From Emergomyces orientalis (Eukaryota; Ascomycota; Eurotiomycetes; Onygenales; Ajellomycetaceae): a stretch of DNA of 64,000 bases. A program made the position numbers and the translations under genes. Every line of letters starts with the position of its first letter. Position 1 is the stretch's first letter. The stretch lies in assembly GCA_002110485.1 (NCBI GenBank), contig MOWL01000093.1:186001-250000 (forward strand), written 5' to 3'. This document shows positions 45,342 through 56,877 of this stretch, in pieces. The notes under the pieces are model-generated. The model did not search any database. It worked only from the letters and a program-made list of their open reading frames with translations, and was not told where the DNA came from.

Positions 45342-47044
45342 ATGAACGGCTACGCTAAGATGACACGAATTGATGTTCAATCTGCCGACACTACAGTCTC
45401 TGGCTTCGTGTCGCCTCAGGGCGTCGCAAACTTTCTAGGCATCAAATTCGCTGAGGTGACTGAGAGGTTTCGTCCTGCCCGACCGATCCCGCTGGCCTCC
45501 CAGGGTCACGTAGTTTCGGCCTCCGAATATGGACCTCGTTGTCCCCAGCCGGTTAACCAGGGTCGGAAGCGCCGGTCGCATCTTTACGAGGGAGTTACTG
45601 AATCCTCGAACACGCCTCTATCGGAACAGGATTGTCTCCGGCTGAATATATATGCCCCAGCTGGGGCAGTATCCGAACGGGCTATATTGCCTGTTATGGT
45701 GTGGATTCACGGCGGTGGCTTTGTCTTTGGTGATGGCAATTCCGAATATGGTATGCTAGCTCTTTTGTCGCTCTATGCAACATGCTAACATGCTATTAGA
45801 CGGGAATTATCTGGTACAGGAGAGCGAAAGGCTCGGGAAACCGTTCATATTTGTCACCTTGAACTATCGCCTTGGATACTATGGGTTTCTATCGTCTAGC
45901 GAACTAGCAGCCGAAGCCAAGTCTAGAGGTGAGGAATACTATCCGAACCCAGGTCTATATGACCAGCGACTTGGTCTTGAATGGGTGAGATTTACCATTA
46001 CCACACATATAGCTCATAGAGACTAACTGACATGGATCACAGGTGCGTAACAATATTTCACTCTTCGCCGGTGATCCGGATAACGTCACAGTTGCCGGGC
46101 AATCAGCCGGTGCCTGGTCCGCTCTCAGTCACCTCGTATCGGATGTACCATTATGTCGCAGGGGTTTTGTCATGTCTGCAACCGTGATCTCATTTCCATC
46201 CGAGGCGGAATGCCAGGAAACGTTTGACCAACTCGTCGCTAGAACAGGCACATCAGATTCAGCTACTGGGGATGAGAAACTCGCTGCTCTGAGGGCTATT
46301 CCAGATCATAAAATGTCGGAATATCTCGATGGGGCGCTATTACTCCGACCTGCGTGGGATCCTAAATGGTTCTCTGGTCTTCCTGGGCGTGTCCGGCTTG
46401 ACCAGATCGAGAGCCTTCCAGGGCGGGTTGATGGACTCTTGATGGGTTCTATGAAGAACGAGACAGCTAATATTAGACCTGCATGGTCGAAGCTGTCTGT
46501 AGAGAAGATCTGTGAAGCAATTGGTTCTGTCATTCCCGACGAGAGCATGAAAAAGGAGATCCTAAAATCCTATGACCTTACCTCTCATGACCTAGAAACT
46601 GTTTTGCACGGGATTGTGAGGTTGACAGGCGAGTCGTTCTTCAGTCTATTCCCAGAAATGTTGGGGAATCTCAATAACAACGTCATGGTATTGAGGTTCG
46701 ACCAAACGGACACCTTCGAACAGAGTGTATTCAAGGGCTCCGCTTATCATTGTCTCGATCTGCCGTTCCTCTGTCGTTTTCCTGCAGTTGCAGGTGAACA
46801 CGCGACCAGTGACCTGCGCGAGACTACCAATGCATTTACCACGGCAATTTTGGAATTTGTGAGCGGCCATCAGCCTTGGGAGCCATTTCATCAGGCAAGG
46901 AAATTTATGGTGCTCGATGGGTCCAGGAGTGGTCTGGTTGACAATCAAGGAGACGAGAAATGGCATGGATTCTTCACGTCGGAGGAACGAGCTCGTTGTC
47001 TGGTAGACACTGGCCGACTGTTAATGACTTACAAATTCAATTAA
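45342..47044 (+). CDS. Type-B carboxylesterase
   Basis: Exons 45342-45750, 45800-45984 and 46043-47044; 531 aa. The oxyanion loop is HGGGFVFG. The nucleophile elbow is VAGQSAGAWS (GxSxG) at the start of exon 3. The likely catalytic His lies in AYHCLDLPFLCRF near residue 430. LSEQDCLRLNIYAP is the family's conserved N-terminal segment. There is no N-terminal signal peptide, so an intracellular esterase is likely; many type-B esterases are secreted. Two starts lie six codons apart; the first is used. It sits only 168 bp behind the regulator, with CCACGTAA at 45181-45188 between. It could hydrolyse the ester or lactone made by the monooxygenase (inference). Confidence 0.92.
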
Positions 47045-47799
47045 TACTTTTTTTTCCTTTAACTTGTGTATCCGAGGACTAGTTACAGGAATTAAAACCC
47101 ATGTTTACAACATCCATTGTCATATCCCACCTCCAATCCAAGGAGTATCTCGTAGAAACTAGGCCCCAACATTGAAACCTCTCAAACCCACCCACCTGTA
47201 GTTAGATATTTCCAACCTGGTAAATATAATAAACTCCACGCCCTAATTGGTCTTCGTGCAAAGCCGAAATCCGGGGTAAATGTCCAGGAGAGCTGCACTC
47301 CGCAAATTAGTGTATGCGAGGCTAGGAGTTCACTAACCCACTTACATAACATTACAATTATGTGTTTACTCAATCCCTTTTTCTCCACTCCCGGCCTCGA
47401 AGAAAAATTGTTTACAAAATCTCCACTTGTCATGTAATATCCTTCTTGCACATCATAGTCTCGGCCCGCAAGGCAATGAAAACGACAACAAACCTTGGGC
47501 CCCTCACAGGGAAAACTTCGGCCCAGCCTAACCTTTTTTACGTAGCCAGCCTTGCCATCACATTCGCGTGGTGTCACCGCCATGGAAGTTACGTGTAGGT
47601 TAACGAATCACTCCACTTCTAAAGTATCTCAAGCACCTAGGTATGGGGTAAGTTGTACGATCTGGGGAAATAGAGACAGACAGCGAAAGGTATAAGCTCC
47701 AGCGCGGATCGCCAATCTCTCCATGATTCCCACCCATCCAGCTCCCTTTCCCAATTTCAGTATCTTAAAGCTTAGCGGAGCAAAAAGAAAAATACAATC
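47045..47799 (+). promoter_or_regulatory. Upstream region of the transporter gene
   Basis: Intergenic, 755 bp. TTACGTGT at 47589-47596 repeats the site seen before the monooxygenase (opposite strand). No other gene is seen. Confidence 0.4.
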
Positions 47800-49646
47800 A
47801 TGTCTGCAAAGACGGAAATTTCAATGGCGGACTCGAAAATCGATCCCAAACATGTTGAGCAGCTTTCTCGCGACTATGAATCCGAGCTGCTCCTCAGCGG
47901 CAAAGATCCGCGGATCAAGGCCCTCAAGCGCAAGACGGACCTTCGAATCTGCCTCGTGTTGGGTATCTTGTACACCATGGCTGCTATTGATCGAGTCAAT
48001 TTACCTGTACGTCGTTCTAATTCCTGATAAAAAAGGTCCATATACAATATACTAACATCCAGTACAGAATGCGTCCGTTCCCACAAAATTCCTTCCCAAT
48101 TGCGTGCAAGCTAACATCATGATATAGAGTCATTGCAGGAATGGGCGAGGAGCTCAAACTAGAAGGAAATGCATACGTATGCTTCCATTTTCCCACTCCC
48201 TGAACATTGCACTGATTTATTCTGAAAAACCCAAGAATATTCTTATTCTCGTCTTTTTCCCCTTCTACATCTGCTTTCAGCCCCCAATGACCGCAATTGC
48301 ACGGAAGATTGGACCACGACGATTTATCACATTCATCGTGATTGGCTGGGGCATTGTTATGATCGGGCATGGCCTTGTAAAAACCTGGCGGCAAATGATT
48401 GCTCTCAGGTGTTTACTTGGGATGCTAGAGGCTGGTTATTTCTCGACCGCAGCGTATCTGGTCAGCACTTGGTATATTAGAAGTATGTCGCTGCCAATCC
48501 TCCGTAACCCAGCACCATTAACCCTTGCTATAGGAGAGGTAGCCACACGGAACTCCGCTTTTTACCTATTGGGAAGCCTTCTAGGTGGCTTTGGTGGTAT
48601 TCTTGCCTATGGTGTACGTATACTGGCCAAGAAGACAAAAAAATTCAAACAGTAAATGGCTCACGTACCAATGCAGCTCTCGTTTATGAACGGCGTCGGG
48701 GGATACTCCGGCTGGAGATGGATCCTGATTATGGAAGGCGTCATCACCGTCGCTGTTGGGATTCCTGCGTACTTTCTCATAGTCGACTTCCCCGAGGAAG
48801 CACCAAAGTCCTGGAAATTTATCAACGAGGAAGAAGCGCAGCTCATAATCAGCCGCATCAACCTCGATCGACGCGATGTGGTCACCCTCCCTTTTAATAT
48901 GAAGGAGTACCTCAGCTACGGCAAGGACTGGAAGGTCTGGTTCTTCGCGATCAATTTCTGCATGACCTCTGTGGTCAATTATGCGGTCGCCTACTTTCTC
49001 CCCATCGTCCTTCGCGAAGAGCTTGGCTTTTCCGTGGCACAGGCGCAGTGCTTAAATGCCCCCGTACGTCTGTTCCTCTTTCCGCTGTGATCATGTTCTA
49101 ATGCCCAAGCAGTGCTATGTCTTCGCAATTATTCTCGGCGTTTCCCTGTCCTGGTGGTCAGACAAGATTAATCTCCGTGCCCCCTTCTTCTTGTTTAACT
49201 GCCTTCTCGAGGTGATCGGTGTGTGTCTGTTGGGGTTCGCGAAGCCCAGTAGCGTTCGATATTTCGGTGCATTCCTTATTATCGGGCCCGCCTTCTCGAA
49301 TATCCCGTTCAGTCTGACCTATCAGGCGAATAACATCCTCGGCCAATGGAAACGCGCGTTCTGCTCTGCCCTCATTGTCGGTGCTGGTGGCGTTGGTGGG
49401 ATTATTGGGTCCTTGGTGTTTAGGAACGAAGACGCCCCTGCTTATCGGTGAGAAACACTGTGCGCTACCTGAATGAATCTATATTAATGAATTAGTAGAC
49501 CTGGACTCTACGCTTGCCTGGTTGCAATCTTCCTCTGCATGATATCAATGTGTACTACAACGGTGTACTTCTATCGTCAAAACAAGCTACAAGCAGAGGG
49601 TAAGATCATCATCGAGGGTGAGGAGGGCTTTAGGTACACCTATTAA
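47800..49646 (+). CDS. MFS transporter, allantoate permease (Dal5) type
   Basis: Eight exons: 47800-48006, 48068-48072 (five bases), 48128-48176, 48236-48482, 48534-48613, 48677-49063, 49113-49447 and 49499-49646; 485 aa. It starts with a hydrophilic tail. The first helix follows (LRICLVLGILYTMAAIDRVNLP), and DRVNLPNA..AGMGEELKL is the Dal5-family signature. RKIGPRRF is the loop 2-3 motif and RCLLGMLEAGYFSTAAYLVSTWY the helix 4-5 region. About 12 hydrophobic segments follow the family pattern. Dal5 relatives import organic anions such as allantoate, nicotinate or short peptides across the plasma membrane. The five-base exon supplies NA and the phase; its donor is weak. At the cluster edge, it probably imports the substrate. 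Confidence 0.87.
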
Positions 49647-50803
49647 ACATTCAACATAAGTATTTGCAATCTAAACAATTCGATTCCACGCTTCTCACTC
49701 CCATTTGTCTATATGTTGTAGTGCAATTCATGAAACGTCCTGCCATTCCTTCTTGTTTTCGTCCTCGGCTTCACCATGATTTAACCGCGCCACTCATCTT
49801 GATCTCCGGAATATCACCATGTAATCCAATGAAAAGCCTTACAATGTGACCGTGCAATGCCTAGATCACGCAAACTGCTGATCAGGTTCTTTCCATGTCT
49901 AAGGCTCTCTAGCAACCTCCTACTTTCAGTTGTTCAACGCAAGCTCTCCCATGGAACATTAGAATAGTGTTTTAGGTGCAGTGTCGGGTGCGGGGGGATA
50001 CTCTCTCTAGTCTGGTAAGACTGGTACACTCCACACAGAAAAAGAGGACGTGATTTCACTGTAACTCAAACCTCGATCATCGTCGTGAATAATTATGGGT
50101 GTATCTAGATTTTGTAAGCTTCCACGGAGAAGAGAGCGGAGTAGATGACGGAGGACCAAAGAGATAGGTGTTCTAGTGAGTTATTTAACTTATGCTTCGC
50201 AATGACGCCGTGATATAAGATAACTCAGCCCATCTCTGGAGTCATGACGATATCCTTCGAAAAACCATCGTAATGCAGATTGCAGAGGGCGCAAAAAGAG
50301 AGTGTTTCTGCTAAATAATATTTATTTGAGAGGAGGGTTACATTTTCTCGCGCAACATGACTGACCATGCGTCTTCCCTACTCACCCAAGTCGCACCCAG
50401 AGGAGGCGATTAAAGCAGCCTGCCTCCACCACGCCTCCAGGCCGAGTTTCAAAGGGGTGTTCTAAGGGAATCCAGATGTTCCTCTGTCTAAAGTAGGCAG
50501 GTATAGAGCCGAATATGGCAAGGGGATATAAATTAAATTAAAGAAATCGCCCGCCGTAGCCCGCGGCTTTTTCGTTGCGACTTTGCGCGTTTATTTATCC
50601 TCTAACTTGGAGTTAATTCTGAACTCCTGCATCTGCATCTTCATGGATAAAGGGTCATGGGGGTAATGTATTTATGAAACTATACACGTAGAATGTGAAT
50701 AGTGCTCAACAATTTATATAGATTCAATTAATACAGTATTAAAATAGAATATTAAGTCATTACCTCGAATTCAGATAGACAGTGGATTACTTTTTTATAT
50801 GTT
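49647..50803. other. Gene-free interval
   Basis: The 3' region of the transporter, then about 1.1 kb with no convincing frame, becoming AT-rich toward 50,700-50,800. Confidence 0.5.
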
Positions 50804-51970
50804 CTAACCAAACGTGATAATTTGGGTAGAACCAACGCGGGACAGTCGCGGCTTCATCCTAACGCAACCCTTGAAGTTTCTGCAAATTTTCTCGCGCGGC
50901 TGGAAAGACCGCTTGTACTTGGGGTTTCGCGGTAGTTTATTCCTTTTGTTTAATTCCAACCAGTCGTAGAACCTCTGGCAGTGGGCCTCCAGCTGCCGAT
51001 GTCGCTTTTGATATGACTGCGCCATCCACACCGGATCCGTAGGCGAATGCAACGCGCCGACACGTCGAATGACATGTATAGTGATGAATTCATTGATTGT
51101 GATCCACATAGTCGTTGAGCAGGACAGGCAGGTGTACATCCGCCCTGGGAATCGGTAGCGCCGTTCAGAAGCAAAACCCGTTACTCTTCTGTGCGGACAT
51201 AGAGGAACAAGCACTTCCCAGGCGTGCAGCATGAAGGATAAAGAGTCACAGTTATCGCAAGTCCGACCGAGCATGAAACTATACTGAAACCGCCTGGTCC
51301 TGGGGTCAAACCATGAACAGTCTTGAGAAGAAAATTTATGGTTGTCGCGCAGATATATCAGGCCCTTGACGAGTTGCTGTGTGTGCGGGTAGGCAATAGC
51401 ATGTCTGAGCTCGACCAAACTCATCTCGCGACATATCCCGATCCAGATGTATCTCTTTGTCAGCACGCAAGAGCGGCAGGCCGCTTCTCCAGGATAGAAG
51501 TCTTCCGTTGCCTTCAAATCAACTTTCTTCCGAAGTTCTTCACGCGAGAAAGCTCGTCGCTTGTGTGGTTTCATGCATCCCCAGCAGCAATACGTGCCTG
51601 GATCGAGCAGCCCATCGTACTCCAGCATTCTTTGAACATAGAAGCGCGATGCCCTATTCTTGCTATTAAACTCCCTGCCAACTGGTAACATCATTTGCTG
51701 CCATATCTTGGCAAAAACACCTGTTGGTCCAGTCCTGCTACGCCAGAAATGCCCGCAGCTCAGCATTAGCGTGACGGCTTCGCCGCATGTCAGGTACTGA
51801 TGACAAATTATGAATAACAGATCTTCGGGGAGCGCTAAAAGGGGCGATGCAGGCTGCGTTAGATTGTGACGCAGCGATGCATTTACTCTGGGTGAGACAG
51901 CCAGTTGATTACATTTGTCGCCAGGTTTGCGCCACTGCTTGAACAACCACTTGAACCTCCGCCGAGCCAT
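50804..51970 (-). CDS. F-box protein of unknown target
   Basis: A single exon, 388 aa, starting at ATG 51970. Residues about 42-85 (SPLLALPEDLLFIICHQYL and following) fit an F-box, which binds Skp1 in SCF ubiquitin ligases. The rest has scattered Cys pairs (CCWGCMKPHKRRAF, ACRSCVLTKRY, TCDNCDSLSFMLHAW, TCLSCSTTMW) that could bind zinc, and no WD40 or leucine-rich repeats. The N- and C-termini are Arg/Lys-rich. This layout is common in large, fast-evolving fungal F-box families. The substrate is unknown. Confidence 0.75.
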   Translation of the reverse strand: MARRRFKWLFKQWRKPGDKCNQLAVSPRVNASLRHNLTQPASPLLALPEDLLFIICHQYLTCGEAVTLMLSCGHFWRSRTGPTGVFAKIWQQMMLPVGREFNSKNRASRFYVQRMLEYDGLLDPGTYCCWGCMKPHKRRAFSREELRKKVDLKATEDFYPGEAACRSCVLTKRYIWIGICREMSLVELRHAIAYPHTQQLVKGLIYLRDNHKFSSQDCSWFDPRTRRFQYSFMLGRTCDNCDSLSFMLHAWEVLVPLCPHRRVTGFASERRYRFPGRMYTCLSCSTTMWITINEFITIHVIRRVGALHSPTDPVWMAQSYQKRHRQLEAHCQRFYDWLELNKRNKLPRNPKYKRSFQPREKICRNFKGCVRMKPRLSRVGSTQIITFG

Positions 51971-53132
51971 CAAATTTTTGAAAGACCTACTTTGTTTACG
52001 AGATTAAAGAGGGTATTAAAGAGGATATAAGAGAGCGCCAAGGGGAGTGCTATGGTTTTTATGAATGGTATTGAAGGTAATACTCGAAGAGATGCGGTGG
52101 TATGTCCAATTATAAAATTACTGAATCTTAGAGAGCAGAGCTTACTATGAGAGTACTGAGAACAGAGAATAGGTCATCATGAATCATTGATTATCTATAC
52201 GCTAGTGAACTCTTTCATATTGCACAATACAGCACTGGTGAATAGGTTTGTGGCATCCACTGTAAAAATTTTCAACCAAGCTAAAAGAAAGTCACCTGCA
52301 GAGGTTGCATGTTACTGATGCTGATGTGATAACCTGAAAGGCCCAAAGAAAAAAAAGATGAATCTACGTATGGACATAGGTACTAAACTTTTTAGATACA
52401 GAAATGGGAGGTACAGTTCATTCGCGACAGATAATGTTTCCATCAGGCTAACTTATTTTTGTGGTCGATTTCAACGGTTTCAGCGTAGAAGGGTATCGAC
52501 GTATTAAACGCATTGAACTTCTTTCAAAACATATGAAAGATCCAGAGTCGGTGTGTGAAGAGTGACTGCCCGAGTCCATAAATTGCTTATTCAATGACGG
52601 CACATGGATTTGCAGGCAACTTGGGCTTGTGGTCGGCTTCAACAGCAGCATTATAAAACTATATCAGCGTACAGAGTACTAAACTCAGGCACAATGATTT
52701 TTTTTCAAAGGCAGTGAAAGAAATAAAATCTAGAGTGTGAGGTGCTGCTGATCGTCGGAGCATGCAAACAAAGATCGCAAATTTGTTGGCAATTTCAGGA
52801 AGAGGCCCCAGTGTGATTAGGTTGGCTTTCAAACACGAGTTGTCTCGTGAGGGTCTGTTGGCTATTAGATGATCACAACAGATTGTGTTGAAGTCTGTCG
52901 CCAAAAAACATCGGGGTTGGAGTATTGAATGTTGCAAAGTTCTTCTGCATTGAGGATAAACTTGCTCTCTCGGGATAAACTGGTGATCGCGGTCACAGCC
53001 GTCAATGGTCACAGTTGACAAGACAGGATAAAGGCAAAATCGCGCATGTGTGTCTTTGATAGGAATTGGCTTTGCGTGCGCGCTTCCGTCTAGTTGTGAG
53101 TCCATCTCGGCTTCCCCATACTTACTTGAGAT
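51971..53132. other. Gene-free interval
   Basis: Short unconvincing frames on both strands (e.g. 52659-53153 minus, no recognised motif). Nothing is called. Confidence 0.5.
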
Positions 53133-53302
53133 ATGGGTACGAGTCACCAGCACTACGTAGAAGTGTGGACTCGACGCTGGTGTAGCAGCGCCTGGGCCCT
53201 CCCAAGCCCAGACCTTACTCCCCCCCTCCTACCGCCCCTCCCCGCCTCCACCTCCCAGGCTCTTAACCGAGTCACTGATGGCACCAGTGGGTTGGTCCTA
53301 CC

Positions 53303-53343
53303 TACCCCCTACCCCCTACCCCCTACCCCCTACCCCTACCCCG
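53303..53343. repeat. TACCCCC tandem repeat
   Basis: About six units of CCCCCTA or CCCCTA. The complementary strand has regularly spaced G5 runs and could form a G-quadruplex. It is followed by another C-rich Pro-coding region. Confidence 0.8.
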
Positions 53344-53690
53344 ACCCCGAACTCCTTTCTCCTCCTCCAGCCTCCACCCCGGGCGTCCCCGCTCCCTCCG
53401 CCTCCACGGTCGCATCTCCTCCTCCTCCGCCTCCTCCTCCTCCCTCGGCCCTGGCCCCACCACCCTCAGCCCCACCCCCCGACATCACCACCCCCCCCTC
53501 CCCCTCCTGCCCCGTCCCCTTCTTCACCCATGCGCCCAAGACGGCCTTTATGGCCATCTTGAAAGCCACCCAGTGCCCCTTCCCCTCCTCGCGGAAATTG
53601 CGGTACGCCTTCCCCCCCCCAACACCAGGAAGGCCCCCACGCCCGCCACAACCACAACCAGGCTCACCAGGTTCACCACAAAATTGGCCA
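53336..53690 (-). other. Possible small membrane protein gene, low complexity
   Basis: The minus frame gives one hydrophobic stretch (FVVNLVSLVVVVAGVGAFLVL), then GGKAYRNFREEGKGHW and a Gly-rich tail ending at a TAG near 53336. A TAG just upstream (about 53695-53697) separates it from an Asn/Ser repeat frame. The hydrophobic helix plus basic follow-up looks like a single-span membrane protein. The start is unknown and the composition is extreme, so no CDS is claimed. Confidence 0.25.
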
Positions 53691-53718
53691 AGGAAGTCTA
53701 CTCTGCGATGGCCATCAT

Positions 53719-53860
53719 GTTGTTACTGTTGTTACTGTTGTTGCTGTTGTTGCTGTTGTTGCTGTTGTTGCTGTTGTTGCTGTTGTTGTTGCTGTTGTTG
53801 CTGTTGTTGCTGTTGTTGCTGTTGCTGTTGTTGCTGTTGTTGCTGTTGTTGCTGTTGTTG
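53719..53860. repeat. TTGCTG/TTG microsatellite
   Basis: About 140 bp of mixed GTT, GCT and GTT triplets. On the minus strand it reads as CAA/CAG (poly-Gln) or AAC/AGC (Asn-Ser) depending on frame. It is followed at 53880-53925 by a GAAAAAGAA purine run. Confidence 0.9.
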
Positions 53861-53925
53861 ATGGCGCCGTTATTCGAAGACAAAGAGAAGAAAAAGAAGA
53901 AGAAAAAGAAGAAAAAGAAGAAATC

Positions 53926-54594
53926 CGAGGGTGGGATGGGCGAAGGGCATTGTTTTTATAAACAAACACTGTGCAAATTGGTCCTTCCCTAAATGAAAAT
54001 ATACGGGGAGAATAAACAACAAAAAAATAAGAGGGCAGGTACACTTTTATGTACCTGGGCATGTTTGGATAGGTGCAACACGATACTACTACCTTTCACA
54101 TTATTGTGGGTTGATAAGTATATAAAGTCGGCGGAATTGAAGGAGGGACGTTTCTAGAGGGTCTCTTTGTTTTAGTAAGTGACTGGCCGGTGAAAATGTT
54201 GTGGGGATGGTGAGGATGGAATAAAGATGAAATGAGAAAGGGGTGAGAAAAAGGGTGAAGATATAGTTAGTTACCAGTGAGCCACTCACATGAATCCGTA
54301 CGTAGTAGGAAAAACCAGGTTGTCCAAAGTTTCGAGGCACCTGTAATAAAAAAGAAGAGAAAAATGAGAAGAAAAAGAAAATTGAAAAACCAAATCCCGT
54401 TTTTTCTTCCCTCCCTTTCTAATAAAAAGCTGTACTGATATGTAGTTATGTGAGTATATTAGTTACCCGGTTCCCTCGACCCACCCACCCACTTCAAAAT
54501 CCACTCCTCCCATTAAAACCAACCAAAAATCATCAAATTATCAACAAAAACCAAATGAAAATAGAAAATAAACCCCCCAACCCCCACCTCCATT
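53926..54594. other. Gene-free interval downstream of the citrate lyase gene
   Basis: Contains the 3' region of the ACL large-subunit gene. No convincing frame. Confidence 0.45.
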
Positions 54595-56235
54595 TTACAA
54601 ACTAACCTCAACCCGCCCCTCGGCCCCTGGTGCTCCCTTCTGCAGAGTAGGCAACAAATACGTAATATCATCCCACGGATGCCTGTACAGACCCGTGCGC
54701 AACCTCTTCTGATCCAAGAAATGCGCAATTAACCCAATGCTCCTCCCCAGAACGAACAGGCCATTCAACACGCCCATCGACAGGTAATCTTCAGCTTCCT
54801 CCGGTGAGAAGGCGCCGCAGTTCCGTAGCAGGTCGACGAAGCAGACGGCCACGCAGCCGTCGACGTTTAGGATCAGATTGTCCTTTTTGGAGGTGGTGAC
54901 GGTCTCGACGGCGATGGCGTAGTCGAGGAGTTTGTGGTTAGGGAAGTTTTTGTGGACGAATTCCTTCACGAGTTCGACGCGGAGGTCTGGGTTGGCGCGG
55001 GATTTTACTTTGTGGCCGATTCCGGGGACTGTAGGGTTTTATGTTAGTGATTTAAGGGGTAGTTAAAATGCGGATTAGAAAGGGGGGAAAGGGGGGGGAT
55101 ACGCACTTAATTTATTCTCTTTACGCATGGTATCGACGAAGTCACGCGGACTGAGACCTTTATCAAATGCCTTTGTGAATTCCTCCGCGGCGCCGTCGAG
55201 CGCACCGCCGAACCGCGAGCCGATGGTCAGCAGTCCAGACACCAAGGCGCTGATGAGGTCCTTGCCAGCCCTCGTTGTGATGATCGTGTTCATAGCGCCA
55301 GACACAGCGGGGCCGTGGTCGGCTGTCAACATGAGAACCATTTCCAGGAACTTGCTGGCGTAGGTGGGTAGGCGACGACGGAACCAGAGCAGCGACATGA
55401 CGCCACCAATACCAATATCCTCCCGGAAGACGTCTGAAATGGGCATGCCGGCGTACAGCAGCTCCTGGCCGCGGTCGTCTGAGATTGTGGAGATGAAGGC
55501 GGCGGGTTTGCGGATCAGGCCGAGTTCCTGGGCCCAGGCGTAATCGATGGGGATCTTGGGTGGGACGGGCTCTGGTTGGGGTTTGATGGTGCCTTGTTTG
55601 ACGAGTTTCTTGTAGACTTCCGCGAGGGTCTGGGGTAATTCTTCGAAGGTGTCTGGGACGTGGATACCCGCTTCCCGCATGCACTTGTTCTTCATGACTG
55701 CGGTTTCGAGCTCAGAGTTTGCGGAGGCACCCGCGTGGCCGAATTGGACTTCTGTTTTGAACAGGCTTGCGCAGGTACCAATGGCCCATGCGACGACTGG
55801 TTTGGTGATGGTACCGTCCCGCACGGCCTCGATGACGCGGTACTCTTCCACGCCACCGACTTCACCGAGGAGGACAAGGATTTTGCATTCCGCGTCCGCC
55901 TGGTATCGCAGGAGATGGTCGATAAATGTGGTCCCCGGATATCTGTCGCCTCCAATGGCGACACCCTCGTAGACACCATCTGTGTTTTGAGAAATGATGT
56001 TGTTGAGCTCGTTGGACATGCCTCCAGATTTGGAGACGTAGCCAACGGAACCCTTGCGGTAGAGTTTAGAAGCAACAATGTTGTCCATCATGCCACCGGT
56101 GTTACCAATCTTGAACGCACCGGGCTTGATGCCTCCAACAGTCGCAGGACCAATGATGGTTATGCCTTTTTCTTTCGCGGCGACCATGATTTCTCGAGCG
56201 CGCTATGACCGGTTAGTTTCATATGCAATATATTG

Positions 56236-56284
<49 letters not shown>

Positions 56285-56877
56285 GAAGCAAGAAGTGGCA
56301 CATACTCTTTCAGGGACACCCTCAGCAATGATTGCAATAGACTTAATCTGAGGGAATTGCATCAATTCCATAGTCGAGCTGTAAACACTTCGAGACGAGG
56401 CGAAATTGACGACGGTATCGACATCTGGGTGTTTAGCGATCGCCTTCTCGACCTCTTGGTAGACGGGGAGCAGTGTCTCGCTCGTTCCCCAGTACCTGAT
56501 ATATAATAGTTAGAATTAGGCGTTATAACTGGTTACGCACGTGCAGTATACGTACATCTTACTGACGAATTGGCCGCCAAAAGTGTAGATAATGCCTGCT
56601 ACTGAAGGGGTTGTTCGCTTGCAGATGAAATCGAAGTCGAGCATTCCCTGCACAGCACGGGGCTGCATGCCGCTGCACAGCCATTAGCACCCGAGAATAA
56701 CAGGCTGCAGCACCACGTCAAGTTATGGACATACTATACGAAGCATCGTGTCTTGTTGTGGAAGAGGTTGTGTTCCAGCGGGGTGAATGGTCTGCTGGGA
56801 GCTGCGAAGCGACGGATATTGTCATTGGCAGAGAGGTTGCCATTGGCAGTACTGGCCAAGGGGGCAGCAGAAGGCAT
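54595..56877 (-). CDS. ACL1: ATP-citrate synthase large subunit (fungal ACL1)
   Basis: Five exons: 56877-56735, 56672-56556, 56495-56306, 56202-55107 and 55028-54595; 659 aa. The N-terminal half is succinyl-CoA-synthetase alpha-like with VGGIKPGAFKIGNTGG (CoA/phosphate region) and VQFGHAGASANSELETA, whose His is the phospho-His of the family. The C-terminal part is citrate-synthase-like (IPGIGHKVKSRANPDLR, GLIAHFLDQKRL, HPWDDITYL). With the small subunit it makes acetyl-CoA and oxaloacetate from citrate, CoA and ATP in the cytosol. The third intron holds a (TA)n(GA)n microsatellite. It is divergent from the small-subunit gene, as in other ascomycetes. Confidence 0.95.
56239..56284. repeat. 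(TA)n(GA)n microsatellite in an intron
   Basis: A TA run followed by a GA run within the ACL1 intron 56203-56305. Confidence 0.95.

Noticed and set aside
53133..53861. 242-codon plus-strand frame rich in Pro and Cys
   Set aside because: It is made of C-rich repeats and the triplet microsatellite; no protein-like segment and no family features.
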